DNA of 64,000 nucleotides, taken from NCBI GenBank assembly GCA_964561035.1, contig CAZLNR010000002.1:1-64000 (forward strand). Reading direction: 5' to 3'. Under the pieces are notes generated by a model, which was not told where the DNA came from, ran no database searches, and saw nothing but the letters and a program-made list of their open reading frames with translations. Below are positions 23,342 to 32,052 of this stretch, in pieces. Positions within the stretch are counted from its first letter, which is position 1. Each line of letters begins with the position of its first letter. The stretch is from XYD2-FULL-39-9 sp964561035. Lineage in GTDB: Bacteria > Patescibacteriota > Patescibacteriia > Magasanikbacterales > GWA2-37-8. The translations under genes and the position numbers were made by a program.

Positions 23342-24184
23342 ATGGCTTTAGGAAAAGGTTTGGGAGCGTTAATCTCCAACAATCCAAAACAAAAAGAATC
23401 AATATCGGACACAGGTAGCCAAGATAGAGTCTGGTATGTGCCCGTGACTTCCATAAAACCAAGCGAGCATCAGCCTCGCCAGAATTTTAATCCGGTTGAT
23501 TTAGAAGAATTGGCAGCGTCAATAAAAGAGCATGGTGTTTTGCAGCCGCTCTTGGTTGTGGAGCGCTCAGATGGCGGATATGAACTGGTTGCAGGCGAGC
23601 GTAGATGGCGCGCTTCTCAGATGGCAGGGTTGGCCACCGTGCCGGCACTGATTAAAAAATTTGAGAACCAAAAAAGAATGGAAGTGGCGCTGATAGAAAA
23701 TATCCAGCGTGAAAATTTGAGTCCGATTGAAGAAGCGTTTGCATACCAAAGGCTCATGGAGGAGTTCAGTTTAACCCAACAACAAGTGTCGGAAAAAGTC
23801 GGTAAAAGCAGGTCTGCGATTGCCAACTTTATTCGTTTGCTTAGCTTGCCCGAAGAAATTAAAACCGCTTTGGCGGAAAAAAGAATCAGTATGGGGCAAG
23901 CGCGCGCGCTGTTAAGTTTGGAAACGCCGGCGCAGCAGCTGGATATGCTATCTTCAATGCTCGGTCAGCGCATTACAGTGCGAGAAATTGAAAGAGAAGT
24001 TAGCAAACAGTCGCCGCATAAAAGCCATAAAGATCCAAACCTTGCATATTTAGAAGAGCAGTTGCGCGCAGCGCTTGGCACCAAAGTAACCATTCATAAA
24101 AAAGGCGGCAAGGGCACAGTTACTGTAGATTTTTACTCGGATGAAGAACTAGGAAGAATTATACAAGCCATTACTCATAAATAA
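23342..24184 (+). CDS. parB: Chromosome-partitioning protein ParB/Spo0J
   Basis: CTP-dependent DNA clamp that loads at parS. The N-terminal ParB/Srx domain includes QPRQNF (box I) and GERRWRASQMAG (box II). A helix-turn-helix region follows (LTQQQVSEKVGKSRSAIANFIRLLSLP). The C-terminal dimerisation region closes the 280 residues with the VTIHKKGGKGTVTVDFYSDEEL motif. It begins MALGKGLGALI, the conserved ParA-stimulating N-terminus. It converges with rel across a shared terminator. Confidence 0.96.
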   Translation: MALGKGLGALISNNPKQKESISDTGSQDRVWYVPVTSIKPSEHQPRQNFNPVDLEELAASIKEHGVLQPLLVVERSDGGYELVAGERRWRASQMAGLATVPALIKKFENQKRMEVALIENIQRENLSPIEEAFAYQRLMEEFSLTQQQVSEKVGKSRSAIANFIRLLSLPEEIKTALAEKRISMGQARALLSLETPAQQLDMLSSMLGQRITVREIEREVSKQSPHKSHKDPNLAYLEEQLRAALGTKVTIHKKGGKGTVTVDFYSDEELGRIIQAITHK

Positions 24185-24187
24185 TAA

Positions 24188-24214
24188 AATAAAGACCCTG
24201 TCCGGGTCTTTATT
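24188..24214. terminator. Bidirectional terminator between parB and rel
   Basis: AATAAAGACCC (24188-24198) pairs with GGGTCTTTATT (24204-24214), with a T-run on + and an A-run giving a T-run on -. It overlaps the last codons of rel. Confidence 0.8.
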
Positions 24215-25706
24215 TTTTTGGCATAATAATTTTGAGCCACCGATTTTTTTCTGTTTTCATTTTTTCTTTAATGCGAGTTTTTGCCTGATGTGTTTTTACG
24301 TATTTGAGCCAGTCTTGGCTTGGGCCTTTGCGGTTTTTATCTGTAAAAATTTCTACCACATCGCCGCTTTTAAGAGGGGTGGTAAGACTAACGAGCTGAT
24401 CGTTTACTTTGGCGCTGTTGCACTGGTTGCCAATATCGGTGTGAATGGTGTAGGCAAAATCAATCGGAGTGGCGTCTTCGGGCAAATCAAATACGTCGCC
24501 TTTGGGTGTAAAAACAAAAATTCTGTTTTTAAAAAAATCAACTTTTAATTCATCAAGATCGGATAATTTTTCCAAAATAGTTTTTTGAATATCTGCCAGT
24601 TCTTTGGCCCACGCAATATCTTTGGCCGGGAGGCGAGAGCCTTGTTCGTCATAATGCCAATGTGCGGCAATACCGTATTCAGCTTCGTTATGCATGGTTT
24701 TATCGCGAATTTGAAACTCAACAATTTGACCGTCCATGCAAAAAACTGTTGTGTGCAATGATTTATATCCATTGGGTTTTGGCTGAGAAATATAATCTTT
24801 GATTCTGCCTTTGAGCGGTTTCCATAATTTATGAATAATGCCCAGTGCGGCATAGCAATCCGCAACATTATGTACAATAATGCGCAGTGCAACGATATCG
24901 TAAATTTGATCAGCATGATCCCAGCCGCCTTTGTCCGCAATTTTTCTGTATAAACTATATAGAGTTTTTTCACGACCATGTATATTGATTACTGGAATAC
25001 CAGAGTTTTCTAGTTCTTTTTTGGTAAGATCCATGACTTGTTGCAGGTAGGCGCCGCGTTCGGACAGTAATGTTTCACGCAGTTGTTTTGTTTTTTCATA
25101 TTCTTTTGGCAAAATATGGGGGAATGACAAATCTTCCAGCAGGCTTTTAAATTCACCAATACCAAGGCGGTTAGCAATGGGCGCGTAAATTTCTAAGCTT
25201 TCCAAGGCGATGCGAAAACGTTTTTTTTGAGGCAAGGCATCTATGGTGGAAAGATTATGTACGCGATCGGCAAATTTAATAATCATCACGCGAATATCTT
25301 CGGCCATGGCCACAAACATTTTGCGCAGATTTTCTATGTAGCGCTCCACGCCGCGGTATTTAATTTTACCGAGCTTGGTGATGCCGCGAATCATGGTGGC
25401 GATATCGGGGCCAAAATTTTTTTCAATATCTTCCAGAGTAACGCTGGTATCCTCAGGTACGTCATGAAGCAGGGCAGCGACAATGATGTTTGGGTCAATA
25501 CGCATGTGTGCCAGAATCATAGCCGTGGCCACTGGATGAATTATGTACGGTTCACCAGATTTTCGGAATTGGCCCTCGTGTGCTTTTTCGGCAAAATCGT
25601 ATGCTAAACGCACCATGTCAATATCTTCTTGGTGGTAGTAGTTTTTAATCTGAGCCAACAGGTCGGTAATATTTGGGTTTGTTGGAATTATTTCTTTGTA
25701 TGGCAT
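24210..25706 (-). CDS. rel: RelA/SpoT-family (p)ppGpp synthetase/hydrolase, C-terminally short
   Basis: Makes and degrades the alarmone (p)ppGpp. The HD hydrolase domain is at the N-terminus, with HPVA and the LLHDVPED metal site (His-Asp at 81-82). The synthetase domain has RIKDYISQPKPNGYKSLH. A TGS domain ends near residue 465. At 498 residues it lacks the helical, zinc-finger and ACT/RRM domains that complete long Rel proteins (about 720-740 residues). Ribosome-dependent sensing is therefore probably altered. Its TAA overlaps the shared terminator with parB. A TATACT-like -10 lies at 25725-25720 upstream. Confidence 0.93.
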   Translation of the reverse strand: MPYKEIIPTNPNITDLLAQIKNYYHQEDIDMVRLAYDFAEKAHEGQFRKSGEPYIIHPVATAMILAHMRIDPNIIVAALLHDVPEDTSVTLEDIEKNFGPDIATMIRGITKLGKIKYRGVERYIENLRKMFVAMAEDIRVMIIKFADRVHNLSTIDALPQKKRFRIALESLEIYAPIANRLGIGEFKSLLEDLSFPHILPKEYEKTKQLRETLLSERGAYLQQVMDLTKKELENSGIPVINIHGREKTLYSLYRKIADKGGWDHADQIYDIVALRIIVHNVADCYAALGIIHKLWKPLKGRIKDYISQPKPNGYKSLHTTVFCMDGQIVEFQIRDKTMHNEAEYGIAAHWHYDEQGSRLPAKDIAWAKELADIQKTILEKLSDLDELKVDFFKNRIFVFTPKGDVFDLPEDATPIDFAYTIHTDIGNQCNSAKVNDQLVSLTTPLKSGDVVEIFTDKNRKGPSQDWLKYVKTHQAKTRIKEKMKTEKNRWLKIIMPKK

Positions 25707-25757
25707 ACAAAGTTATTCTAGTATATTTTATTCATTAAAGCAATTATCATGATTTTA

Positions 25758-25800
25758 GATAAAAAAAACAGGCTTTGTGCATAAAACCTGTTTTTTTATC
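25758..25800 (-). terminator. Intrinsic terminator of gyrA
   Basis: GATAAAAAAAACAGG (25758-25772) pairs with CCTGTTTTTTTATC (25787-25800); on the - strand the stem is followed by a T-run. It separates gyrA from rel. Confidence 0.8.
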
Positions 25801-25804
25801 TATC

Positions 25805-28270
25805 TTAGATAAGTGTTACGCTGGAAACTTTATCACCGTCTTCTTTAAAGCGCATAAGGCGTACACCTTGGGTTGCTCGACCAGAGGAGGAGATTGAGCT
25901 AAATGATAAGCGAATTACCTGTCCTTTGGTGGACATAAGCAGCAAATCTTTTTCTTTTGCCTCAACCGCGTCTACCACTTTTGCAAAAGTGAGATTTCCG
26001 GTTTTGGCTGTGATTTCAGCGGTTTTGATACCGCTGCCGCCGCGTCCTTGAACCTTATACTCATCAAGTTCGGTGCGTTTGCCCACGCCATTTTCTCCAA
26101 CAGTTAGAAAGGCAAGACTTTTATTTTTTGGATCAACAATATCCATGCCAATTACTTCATCGCCGCTCTTTAGGCGCATGCCGCGCACGCCGCTGGCAGT
26201 ACGGCCCATTTCGCGCACATCTTTTTCTTTAAAGCGAATTGCTTGTCCTTGTTTGGTGGCAATCATGATTTCATCTGCGCCGGTACTTGGCTTGACCCAT
26301 TCAAGATTGTCATCTGCTTTTAACTTAAGAGCAATGAGGCCGCTGCGGCGCACGTTGGCAAAATCTTCCAGGGCGGTTTTTTTAATATTACCGCGAGTGG
26401 TAACCATAACCAAGTATTTGCGATTGTTCATGTCGTTCATGCCTAGCAAGGCAGTAACTTTTTCATTTGGCGCTAGTTGCAAAAAGTTAATTAAAGCCTG
26501 TCCTTTGGCAGTGCGGCTGGCTTGTGGAATGTCGTAGGCCATAAGTTGGAAAACACGGCCGCGATTGGTGAAGAATAAGATGTTATCATGAGTATTGGTG
26601 GAAACAAGATTTTGCACGCTTTCTTCTTCTTTGGTTGTTACACCGATAACTCCTTTACCGCCGCGCGATTGTTGGTGGAATGTATCTGGAGGCAAACGTT
26701 TAATATATCCATCGGTGGTAACCATGATAATAGTTGGTTCATTAGGAATCAGATCTTCGGTAGTAAATTCTTTAATGCCATGCGCAATAATCTGAGTGCG
26801 TCTATTTTGTCCGTATTTTGTTTTAATTTCACTTGTCTCGTCTTTAATAATATTTAAAATTTTTATCTTGGAAGCCAGGATTGATTCCAGTTCTTTTATG
26901 AGCGCGCGTTTTTCTTTTAATTCATCTTCAATTTTTTGGCGTTCCAAGTTTGCCAATTGCTGCAGTTTCATTTCCAAAATTGCAACAGCTTGCCTGTCGG
27001 AAAATTTGAATTTAGAAACCAAATTTGTTTTGGCCTCCTCTTTGTCTTTGGAGGCGCGAATGGTTTTGATAATAAGATCGATTTTATCCAGAGCCATGCT
27101 TAAACCTTCCAAGATATGGGCTCGTTCTTTAGCTTTGTTTAAATCAAACTCGGTGCGGCGGCGAATAACCACTTGGCGATGTTTGATAAATTCTTCTAAG
27201 ACATTTTTTAAATTGAGTACGCGTGGCTGAATGCCGTCTACCAGCGCCAGCATGTTGAAATGGAACGTGGTTTGCAGCTCTGTCATTTGGAATAATTTGT
27301 TCAGCACTTTTTTTGGATACGCGTCTTTTTTAAGATCGATTACAATGCGTACGCCATCTTTGTTTGTTTCATCGCGCAAATCTTTGATTCCTTCAATTTT
27401 TTTCTCTTGCACTAAATCCGCGATTTTTTCCAGCAGTGTAGCCTTGTTGATGTTGTATGGAACTTCGGTGATGATAATTTTAAATTGATCGGCCTTGCCT
27501 TCTTGTATTTCCGCTTTGGCGCGCATTACAATACCACCTTTGCCGGTTGCGTAGGCTGCCAAAATATCTTTTTTATTATAAATAATACCGCCGGTAGGGA
27601 AGTCAGGTCCTTTGATTATTTCGGAAAGTTCTTCTACGGAAACATCTGGGTTTTCTACCAGCTGAATTACACCGTCGCACAATTCGCTTAAATTGTGTGG
27701 AGGAATGGAAGTAGCCATGCCAACTGCAATACCTACAGTGCCGTTAAGCAAAAGATCAGGCAGTTTTGCTGGCAATACGGTTGGCTCTTCGTGCGAACCA
27801 TCATAGTTTGGAATAAAGTTAACTGTATCTTTCTCAATATCGTAAAGCATTTCTTCGGCCACAGCTGTCAGTTTTGCTTCGGTATAACGCATAGCCGCGG
27901 CATTGTCGCCATCCATGGAACCAAAGTTTCCTTGACCGTGCACCAGAGGATAGCGCATAGAAAAATCCTGCGCCATACGCACCATAGCGTCGTATATGGA
28001 AGCGTCACCATGCGGGTGGTACTTGGCCATCACTTCACCGACCACATGAGCCGATTTGCGGAATTTTGCGTTGTGTCGTAGGCCGATGTTCCACATAGCG
28101 TATAATACGCGGCGGTGTACAGGCTTTAAGCCATCGCGCACATCGGGGAGAGCGCGCGAAACAATGACGCTCATCGCGTATTCCAAATATGAGGTTTGCA
28201 TTTCGCCTACTAGCGAAGTAGGGGTGATAAGACCGATTTCTTGACCTGGAATTTCTAGTTTTTCTTGCAT
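25805..28270 (-). CDS. gyrA: DNA gyrase subunit A
   Basis: Breakage-reunion subunit of gyrase. The catalytic tyrosine is residue 129 in AAMRYTEAKL. The DNA-gate helix region reads YHPHGDASIYD, so Ala-90 occupies the position of E. coli Ser-83, as in mycobacterial gyrase. The C-terminal six-bladed beta-pinwheel is present, with a GyrA-box-like RGGKG motif (QQSRGGKGVIG) near residue 530. Length is 821 residues. It is the last gene of an MBL-fold protein/small membrane protein/gyrA cluster and ends at a terminator. gyrB is not in the window. Confidence 0.97.
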   Translation of the reverse strand: MQEKLEIPGQEIGLITPTSLVGEMQTSYLEYAMSVIVSRALPDVRDGLKPVHRRVLYAMWNIGLRHNAKFRKSAHVVGEVMAKYHPHGDASIYDAMVRMAQDFSMRYPLVHGQGNFGSMDGDNAAAMRYTEAKLTAVAEEMLYDIEKDTVNFIPNYDGSHEEPTVLPAKLPDLLLNGTVGIAVGMATSIPPHNLSELCDGVIQLVENPDVSVEELSEIIKGPDFPTGGIIYNKKDILAAYATGKGGIVMRAKAEIQEGKADQFKIIITEVPYNINKATLLEKIADLVQEKKIEGIKDLRDETNKDGVRIVIDLKKDAYPKKVLNKLFQMTELQTTFHFNMLALVDGIQPRVLNLKNVLEEFIKHRQVVIRRRTEFDLNKAKERAHILEGLSMALDKIDLIIKTIRASKDKEEAKTNLVSKFKFSDRQAVAILEMKLQQLANLERQKIEDELKEKRALIKELESILASKIKILNIIKDETSEIKTKYGQNRRTQIIAHGIKEFTTEDLIPNEPTIIMVTTDGYIKRLPPDTFHQQSRGGKGVIGVTTKEEESVQNLVSTNTHDNILFFTNRGRVFQLMAYDIPQASRTAKGQALINFLQLAPNEKVTALLGMNDMNNRKYLVMVTTRGNIKKTALEDFANVRRSGLIALKLKADDNLEWVKPSTGADEIMIATKQGQAIRFKEKDVREMGRTASGVRGMRLKSGDEVIGMDIVDPKNKSLAFLTVGENGVGKRTELDEYKVQGRGGSGIKTAEITAKTGNLTFAKVVDAVEAKEKDLLLMSTKGQVIRLSFSSISSSGRATQGVRLMRFKEDGDKVSSVTLI

Positions 28271-28313
28271 ATTAGGTATGTGAATTATTGTCGTGCCTTT
28301 TAAAATATTGAAA

Positions 28314-28694
28314 TTAGTATGTGGTGGTTGCGGCGGTTATAGGGGGAGTTGTGGAAACAGGGGTAGTGCTGGTTGTGCTGCTTGCCGACATGATTTGTTC
28401 GATGACGTTTTTTATTTTCTTTTTCATTTGTTCATTCTGTATATTTACAGCCTCGTTGTTAAACAATTCGTTCCATTCTTTTTTACTATTGTCAAAAATT
28501 TTTTTCTCAGGCGTCCGGTTCCAGTTAAATGAAGAGAGTGATATCTTTGTTGCCCAGATCCACATGCCAGCGATAATGAGCGTAAAGCTGCTGACGAGCA
28601 CCCACAGCCAGCGTGTTGCAGAGCGGTTTTGCCCGGCAACCGGAACGGTGGCTGAGCTAGGCGGCTCCTGTTCCAGCTGAGGTTTTTTTGGCAT
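28314..28694 (-). CDS. Small single-pass membrane protein
   Basis: Unrecognised 126-residue protein. Residues 1-28 are polar and Pro/Gln-rich. One transmembrane helix lies at about 29-48 (WLWVLVSSFTLIIAGMWIWA). A charged segment follows, and the last 25 residues are Thr/Ser/Pro-rich. There is no signal cleavage site, so the Thr-rich C-terminus is probably outside the membrane or the protein is anchored N-in. It starts 4 bp after the MBL-fold gene and ends 43 bp before gyrA. Codon use matches the core genes. Confidence 0.7.
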   Translation of the reverse strand: MPKKPQLEQEPPSSATVPVAGQNRSATRWLWVLVSSFTLIIAGMWIWATKISLSSFNWNRTPEKKIFDNSKKEWNELFNNEAVNIQNEQMKKKIKNVIEQIMSASSTTSTTPVSTTPPITAATTTY

Positions 28695-28698
28695 ACAA

Positions 28699-29313
28699 TT
28701 ATTCTTTTTCTAAAATTATCAGTTTTGTTTCTTCTTGAGGAAGATCTTTTTTCTTGATAATTATTTTTTTCTCGGCATTTTCCGCTTTTAGACCAATTTC
28801 TTTAATGAAGGCAGTAATAGGGGCCGCATCTGGGTCGGTATCACAAGCGTAGGCAATTGGAATGATGATGCGAGGTTCAAGGCTGTTAGCCAGCGTTGCT
28901 GCAGTTTTAGCATCCAAGTACGCATCTCCACCGCCGACTGGGATAAATAGAATGTCCGGGTTCATGATTTTTTCCATCTGTTCGGCAGTGAGAGTTTTGT
29001 TTAGGCGGCCCAGATGCACCATGTTTAGCCCCTCCGCGTTTAATCTATAGATAATGCATTGCTCGTTAGCGGCCACGGCATAGATCATAAGGCTTTTTAC
29101 ATCCATTTCGCCAAGCGAGCTTACGGTAAAAGTGTCTGCTGAAACAGTCGCCGTATTATCGGTACCATTGGAAAATAGGGCTACATCCGGGCTGAAGCTG
29201 CGAGGAAAATCTCCCTTTTTTGGCTTATATGCATCAAGTAAAATTACCAGATCCTTATCTTGATTTTTTGTTTGCAGTTTAACACATGTTTGTCCGAGCC
29301 AGCTTATATGCAT
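28699..29313 (-). CDS. MBL-fold protein with degenerate metal motif
   Basis: A 204-residue protein of the metallo-beta-lactamase fold, UlaG-like branch. It begins MHISWLGQTCVKLQ, equivalent to the WLGHSCF opening of the family, and has the FIPVGGGDAYLD and IPIAYACDTDPD segments found near metal ligands. The HxHxDH motif is missing: the corresponding stretch after DVALFS reads NGTDNT. Catalysis by the usual dinuclear site is thus unlikely. I start at 29313; the longer open frame upstream would run through the promoter. It probably leads the operon that ends in gyrA. Confidence 0.75.
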   Translation of the reverse strand: MHISWLGQTCVKLQTKNQDKDLVILLDAYKPKKGDFPRSFSPDVALFSNGTDNTATVSADTFTVSSLGEMDVKSLMIYAVAANEQCIIYRLNAEGLNMVHLGRLNKTLTAEQMEKIMNPDILFIPVGGGDAYLDAKTAATLANSLEPRIIIPIAYACDTDPDAAPITAFIKEIGLKAENAEKKIIIKKKDLPQEETKLIILEKE

Positions 29314-29341
29314 AGATATGACAGTAAAAATTAACAAATAT

Positions 29342-29370
29342 ATTTTATCATAGTGCATTTGGCTAGACAA
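29342..29370 (-). promoter_or_regulatory. Promoter of the MBL-fold/gyrA cluster
   Basis: On the - strand: TTGTCT (29370-29365), 17-nt spacer, TAAAAT (29347-29342), about 30 bp before the MBL-fold ATG. It is divergent from the surface-protein promoter. Confidence 0.6.
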
Positions 29371-29442
29371 GGGGCTAAACCAGTTTTTCTCTTGGCAGGC
29401 TATAGGATGTATGATATACTGGCAAAACTGTATCAGAATTGG

Positions 29443-29471
29443 TTGACAAAATGCCAAAATTGTGGTATATT
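29443..29471 (+). promoter_or_regulatory. Promoter of Calx-beta surface protein
   Basis: TTGACA (29443-29448), 17-nt spacer, TATATT (29466-29471). This places transcription downstream of 29439 and rules out the earliest open-frame start. Confidence 0.75.
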
Positions 29472-29501
29472 GTCTTGTTAATTTATATATTAAAGTTAAT
29501 T

Positions 29502-31898
29502 ATGAGAGATATGCAAAAAAAGGTAAATCGCTTGGTGAGCGGCGTTTTGTTAGCAGCGCTTGTTTTGAGTTTGGGCGGAGGCGCGCTAGCTCCAAAGCCA
29601 GTTCGTGCAGCTGGAGAGGATNNNNNNNNNNNNNNNNNNNNNNNNNNNNNNNNNNNNNNNNNNNNNNNNNNNNNNNNNNNNNNNNNNNNNNNNNNNNNNN
29701 NNNNNNNNNNNNNNNNNNNNNCCGCTACGGTAAGTCTTTCCTCAGAAGCAGGCTACTATAATTTTGCAGAAGGTTCAAACAGCAAATTTAAAGTTGAATT
29801 ATCTGAAGCAGTTGCGCAGGCTGTAACTTTTGATTGGCAGACCACAAATAATACCGCGATACATCCAGATGATTTTACTATACCTGGCGGTCGTGTGACT
29901 ATTCCAGTCGGAGAAACCTCAACTACTATTGATGTTGGTTTGGTAGACGATACTGTTCAAGAAGGCACCGAGAGTTTCTTTATCGCTTTATCCAATCCGG
30001 TTAATGCTGTTTTAGGCACTGCTTCAAGTAGAAATTATTTTGTCTCTGATAACGATGTTACTAAAGTAGGTTTTGCAGTCACATCAACCTTTGGTTTAGA
30101 AAGTGTTGGTACAGTGCCTGTAACAATGGTATTAAACTATCCAAGTGCAAATACCGTTGTGGCAACTATTCAACACACGTCTGTTGCGGGGCTTGCTTCT
30201 ATGCCCGCTGATTTTCAGTTGTCAACCACCACGATTGTTTTCCCGCCTAATACAACCTCAACCACTTTTGATCTTATTATCCAAGATGATCATTTACAAG
30301 AAGGTAATGAGCCGCTTGATTTACATGTTATAGACGCAACAAATGGCGGTAGTCCAATTGGGCTTGGACCAAACACCATGTTTAGCTTCAATATTATTGA
30401 CGATGATGTAAACAGTGTTCCAACATTAAATTTTGCAACGCAAAATAGTTCTGGGGCAGAAGACCAAACAGGTTTGGTAACTGTATCTCTCGATACTCCT
30501 GTTGCTCAGGATGTTACTTTCCAGTGGAAAGTAGATGGCGGCAACGCTTCTATAAATCCATATTCAGTAGGCGGAGTTGATTTTTCAGCAGATTTTAATG
30601 GCGGATCTCTTTCTTATGTGACTACAACAATTTTAGCTGGCGGCACTGCTGCTGTATTGGATTTGGGTGTAGTAAATGATAATCTTTCCGAAGGTGATGA
30701 AACAATAGAATTAAGCTTTGCAAATGTGGTCGGTGCAGAATTAGGCGCAAGAAATACTCATGTATACACCATTACCAGCAACGATTTCCCAACGGCGCAG
30801 TTTAGAAGTACAGCTTCTTCTGGTTCAGAGTCAACCGCACAGCCAGGGTTTTTCATTGACTTATCAAATCCATCTACAGCGCAGGTAAATATTTATCTGG
30901 CTGCCAAAGTTGCTAGCAGTACTGCAGAGTACAATACAGATTGGTCTTTGCATGGTTTGGTGGCAAGCGTTTTAATCGGGCAAACTAGCACAACATTTAA
31001 TTTGGATGTGATAGATGATGCCGCTCAAGAATCTGATGAAACAGCAGTGTTTTATATTGAACGTGCCGATGCTGCGTTTGTAGGTTCTCAGGATACATAT
31101 ACATATACAATTAGCGCCAATGATACTCCGGTTGCTCCTCCAACTTCTGGTGGCGGAGGCGGAGGAGGATCTTCTTCTGGTGGCGGTTCAAGTGGTGGCG
31201 GTTCGGCTATTTCAGTTACCCCTGTCTCAACTGGCTCTGGAGTATTTGCCGGAGAAAATCACAGCGTGAGAGTTGATAGTGTTACCACAATTGGTGATAT
31301 GAACTTTGCTAATTTGGTAATTGCTGGCGGTAAAGCTGTGCGCATGGCAATTTCCAACAGCCCTACCTTTGAAAATGCTGTACAAGAGTTGTATAAGACG
31401 TCCGCAATGTGGAAGCTAAGCTCAGGCGCAGGTACAAAAACCGTATATGTAAAATTCTTTAATAATGCTGGTTCTGCTTCAGAACCTGTTAGTACCACTG
31501 TAACTGTTGGTGGTTCAGTAGGGCAGGTATTGGGCGAGCGAGTTAGTTTTTTAGATGAGTTGATTGCACGATTAAAATTTGGTTCTACCAGTGATGAAGT
31601 TAAGCAGATGCAAGTTGAGTTGCAAAAACTCGGTTTCTTCCCAGCTAAAGCTAAAACCACTAGATATTATGGTTTGGTGACTAAGGCGGCAGTTGCGAAG
31701 TATCTTGAAAGCAAGTTTGCCACCATGTCTGTTGATGAATTAATTTCTGCTTTGAAATTTGGCCAAAGAAATTTAGGAGTAAAGAGGTTGCAAGACGAGC
31801 TTAAGAAATTAGGTTTCTTCCCAACTACTATTACTTCTTCCGGTTTGTATGGTCCAGCCACCAAAGCAGCAGTTGCAAAATATATCGCTTCAAAATAA
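29502..31898 (+). CDS. Secreted Calx-beta repeat protein with peptidoglycan-binding repeats
   Basis: Large surface protein interrupted by an assembly gap (29622-29721). A signal peptide occupies about the first 33 residues (basic start, then LVSGVLLAALVLSLGGG, cleavage near VRA-AGE). After the gap come four Calx-beta-like repeats of about 110-120 residues, each closing with an acidic EGxE motif (for example DDTVQEGTESFFIAL and NDNLSEGDETIEL), which probably bind Ca2+. A Gly/Ser linker and a fibronectin-like segment follow. The last 110 residues hold two peptidoglycan-binding-like repeats (DELI...LKFG...LQ.ELKKLGFFP...YG..TKAAVAKY). I start at 29502; 29511 is also possible. Likely role: cell-surface adhesion. 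Confidence 0.85.
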   Translation: MRDMQKKVNRLVSGVLLAALVLSLGGGALAPKPVRAAGEDXXXXXXXXXXXXXXXXXXXXXXXXXXXXXXXXXXATVSLSSEAGYYNFAEGSNSKFKVELSEAVAQAVTFDWQTTNNTAIHPDDFTIPGGRVTIPVGETSTTIDVGLVDDTVQEGTESFFIALSNPVNAVLGTASSRNYFVSDNDVTKVGFAVTSTFGLESVGTVPVTMVLNYPSANTVVATIQHTSVAGLASMPADFQLSTTTIVFPPNTTSTTFDLIIQDDHLQEGNEPLDLHVIDATNGGSPIGLGPNTMFSFNIIDDDVNSVPTLNFATQNSSGAEDQTGLVTVSLDTPVAQDVTFQWKVDGGNASINPYSVGGVDFSADFNGGSLSYVTTTILAGGTAAVLDLGVVNDNLSEGDETIELSFANVVGAELGARNTHVYTITSNDFPTAQFRSTASSGSESTAQPGFFIDLSNPSTAQVNIYLAAKVASSTAEYNTDWSLHGLVASVLIGQTSTTFNLDVIDDAAQESDETAVFYIERADAAFVGSQDTYTYTISANDTPVAPPTSGGGGGGGSSSGGGSSGGGSAISVTPVSTGSGVFAGENHSVRVDSVTTIGDMNFANLVIAGGKAVRMAISNSPTFENAVQELYKTSAMWKLSSGAGTKTVYVKFFNNAGSASEPVSTTVTVGGSVGQVLGERVSFLDELIARLKFGSTSDEVKQMQVELQKLGFFPAKAKTTRYYGLVTKAAVAKYLESKFATMSVDELISALKFGQRNLGVKRLQDELKKLGFFPTTITSSGLYGPATKAAVAKYIASK
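29622..29721. other. Assembly gap (100 N)
   Basis: Exactly 100 undetermined bases inside the surface-protein gene, at the point where Calx-beta repeats begin. The true length is unknown and further repeats may be collapsed here. Confidence 0.99.
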
Positions 31899-31920
31899 TA
31901 GAAATTCTATAAATTTAGAA

Positions 31921-31953
31921 CTAAAAAACCTCGGTAAAAACCGGGGTTTTTAG
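31921..31953 (+). terminator. Terminator of Calx-beta surface protein
   Basis: CTAAAAAACCTCGGT (31921-31935) pairs with ACCGGGGTTTTTAG (31940-31953), with a T-run in the 3' arm. Confidence 0.75.
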
Positions 31954-31965
31954 TATGTCGGCAAG

Positions 31966-31993
31966 TTGACAAAATTTGTGTTCATGTTAGTGT
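31966..31993 (+). promoter_or_regulatory. Promoter of BspA-like surface protein
   Basis: TTGACA (31966-31971), 16-nt spacer, TAGTGT (31988-31993). The same -10 variant is used before uvrB. Confidence 0.55.
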
Positions 31994-32052
31994 ATCTATT
32001 ACTTAATAAGTTTTTATTCAAATAAAGATAAAAAACAGATAACTATTTATAT

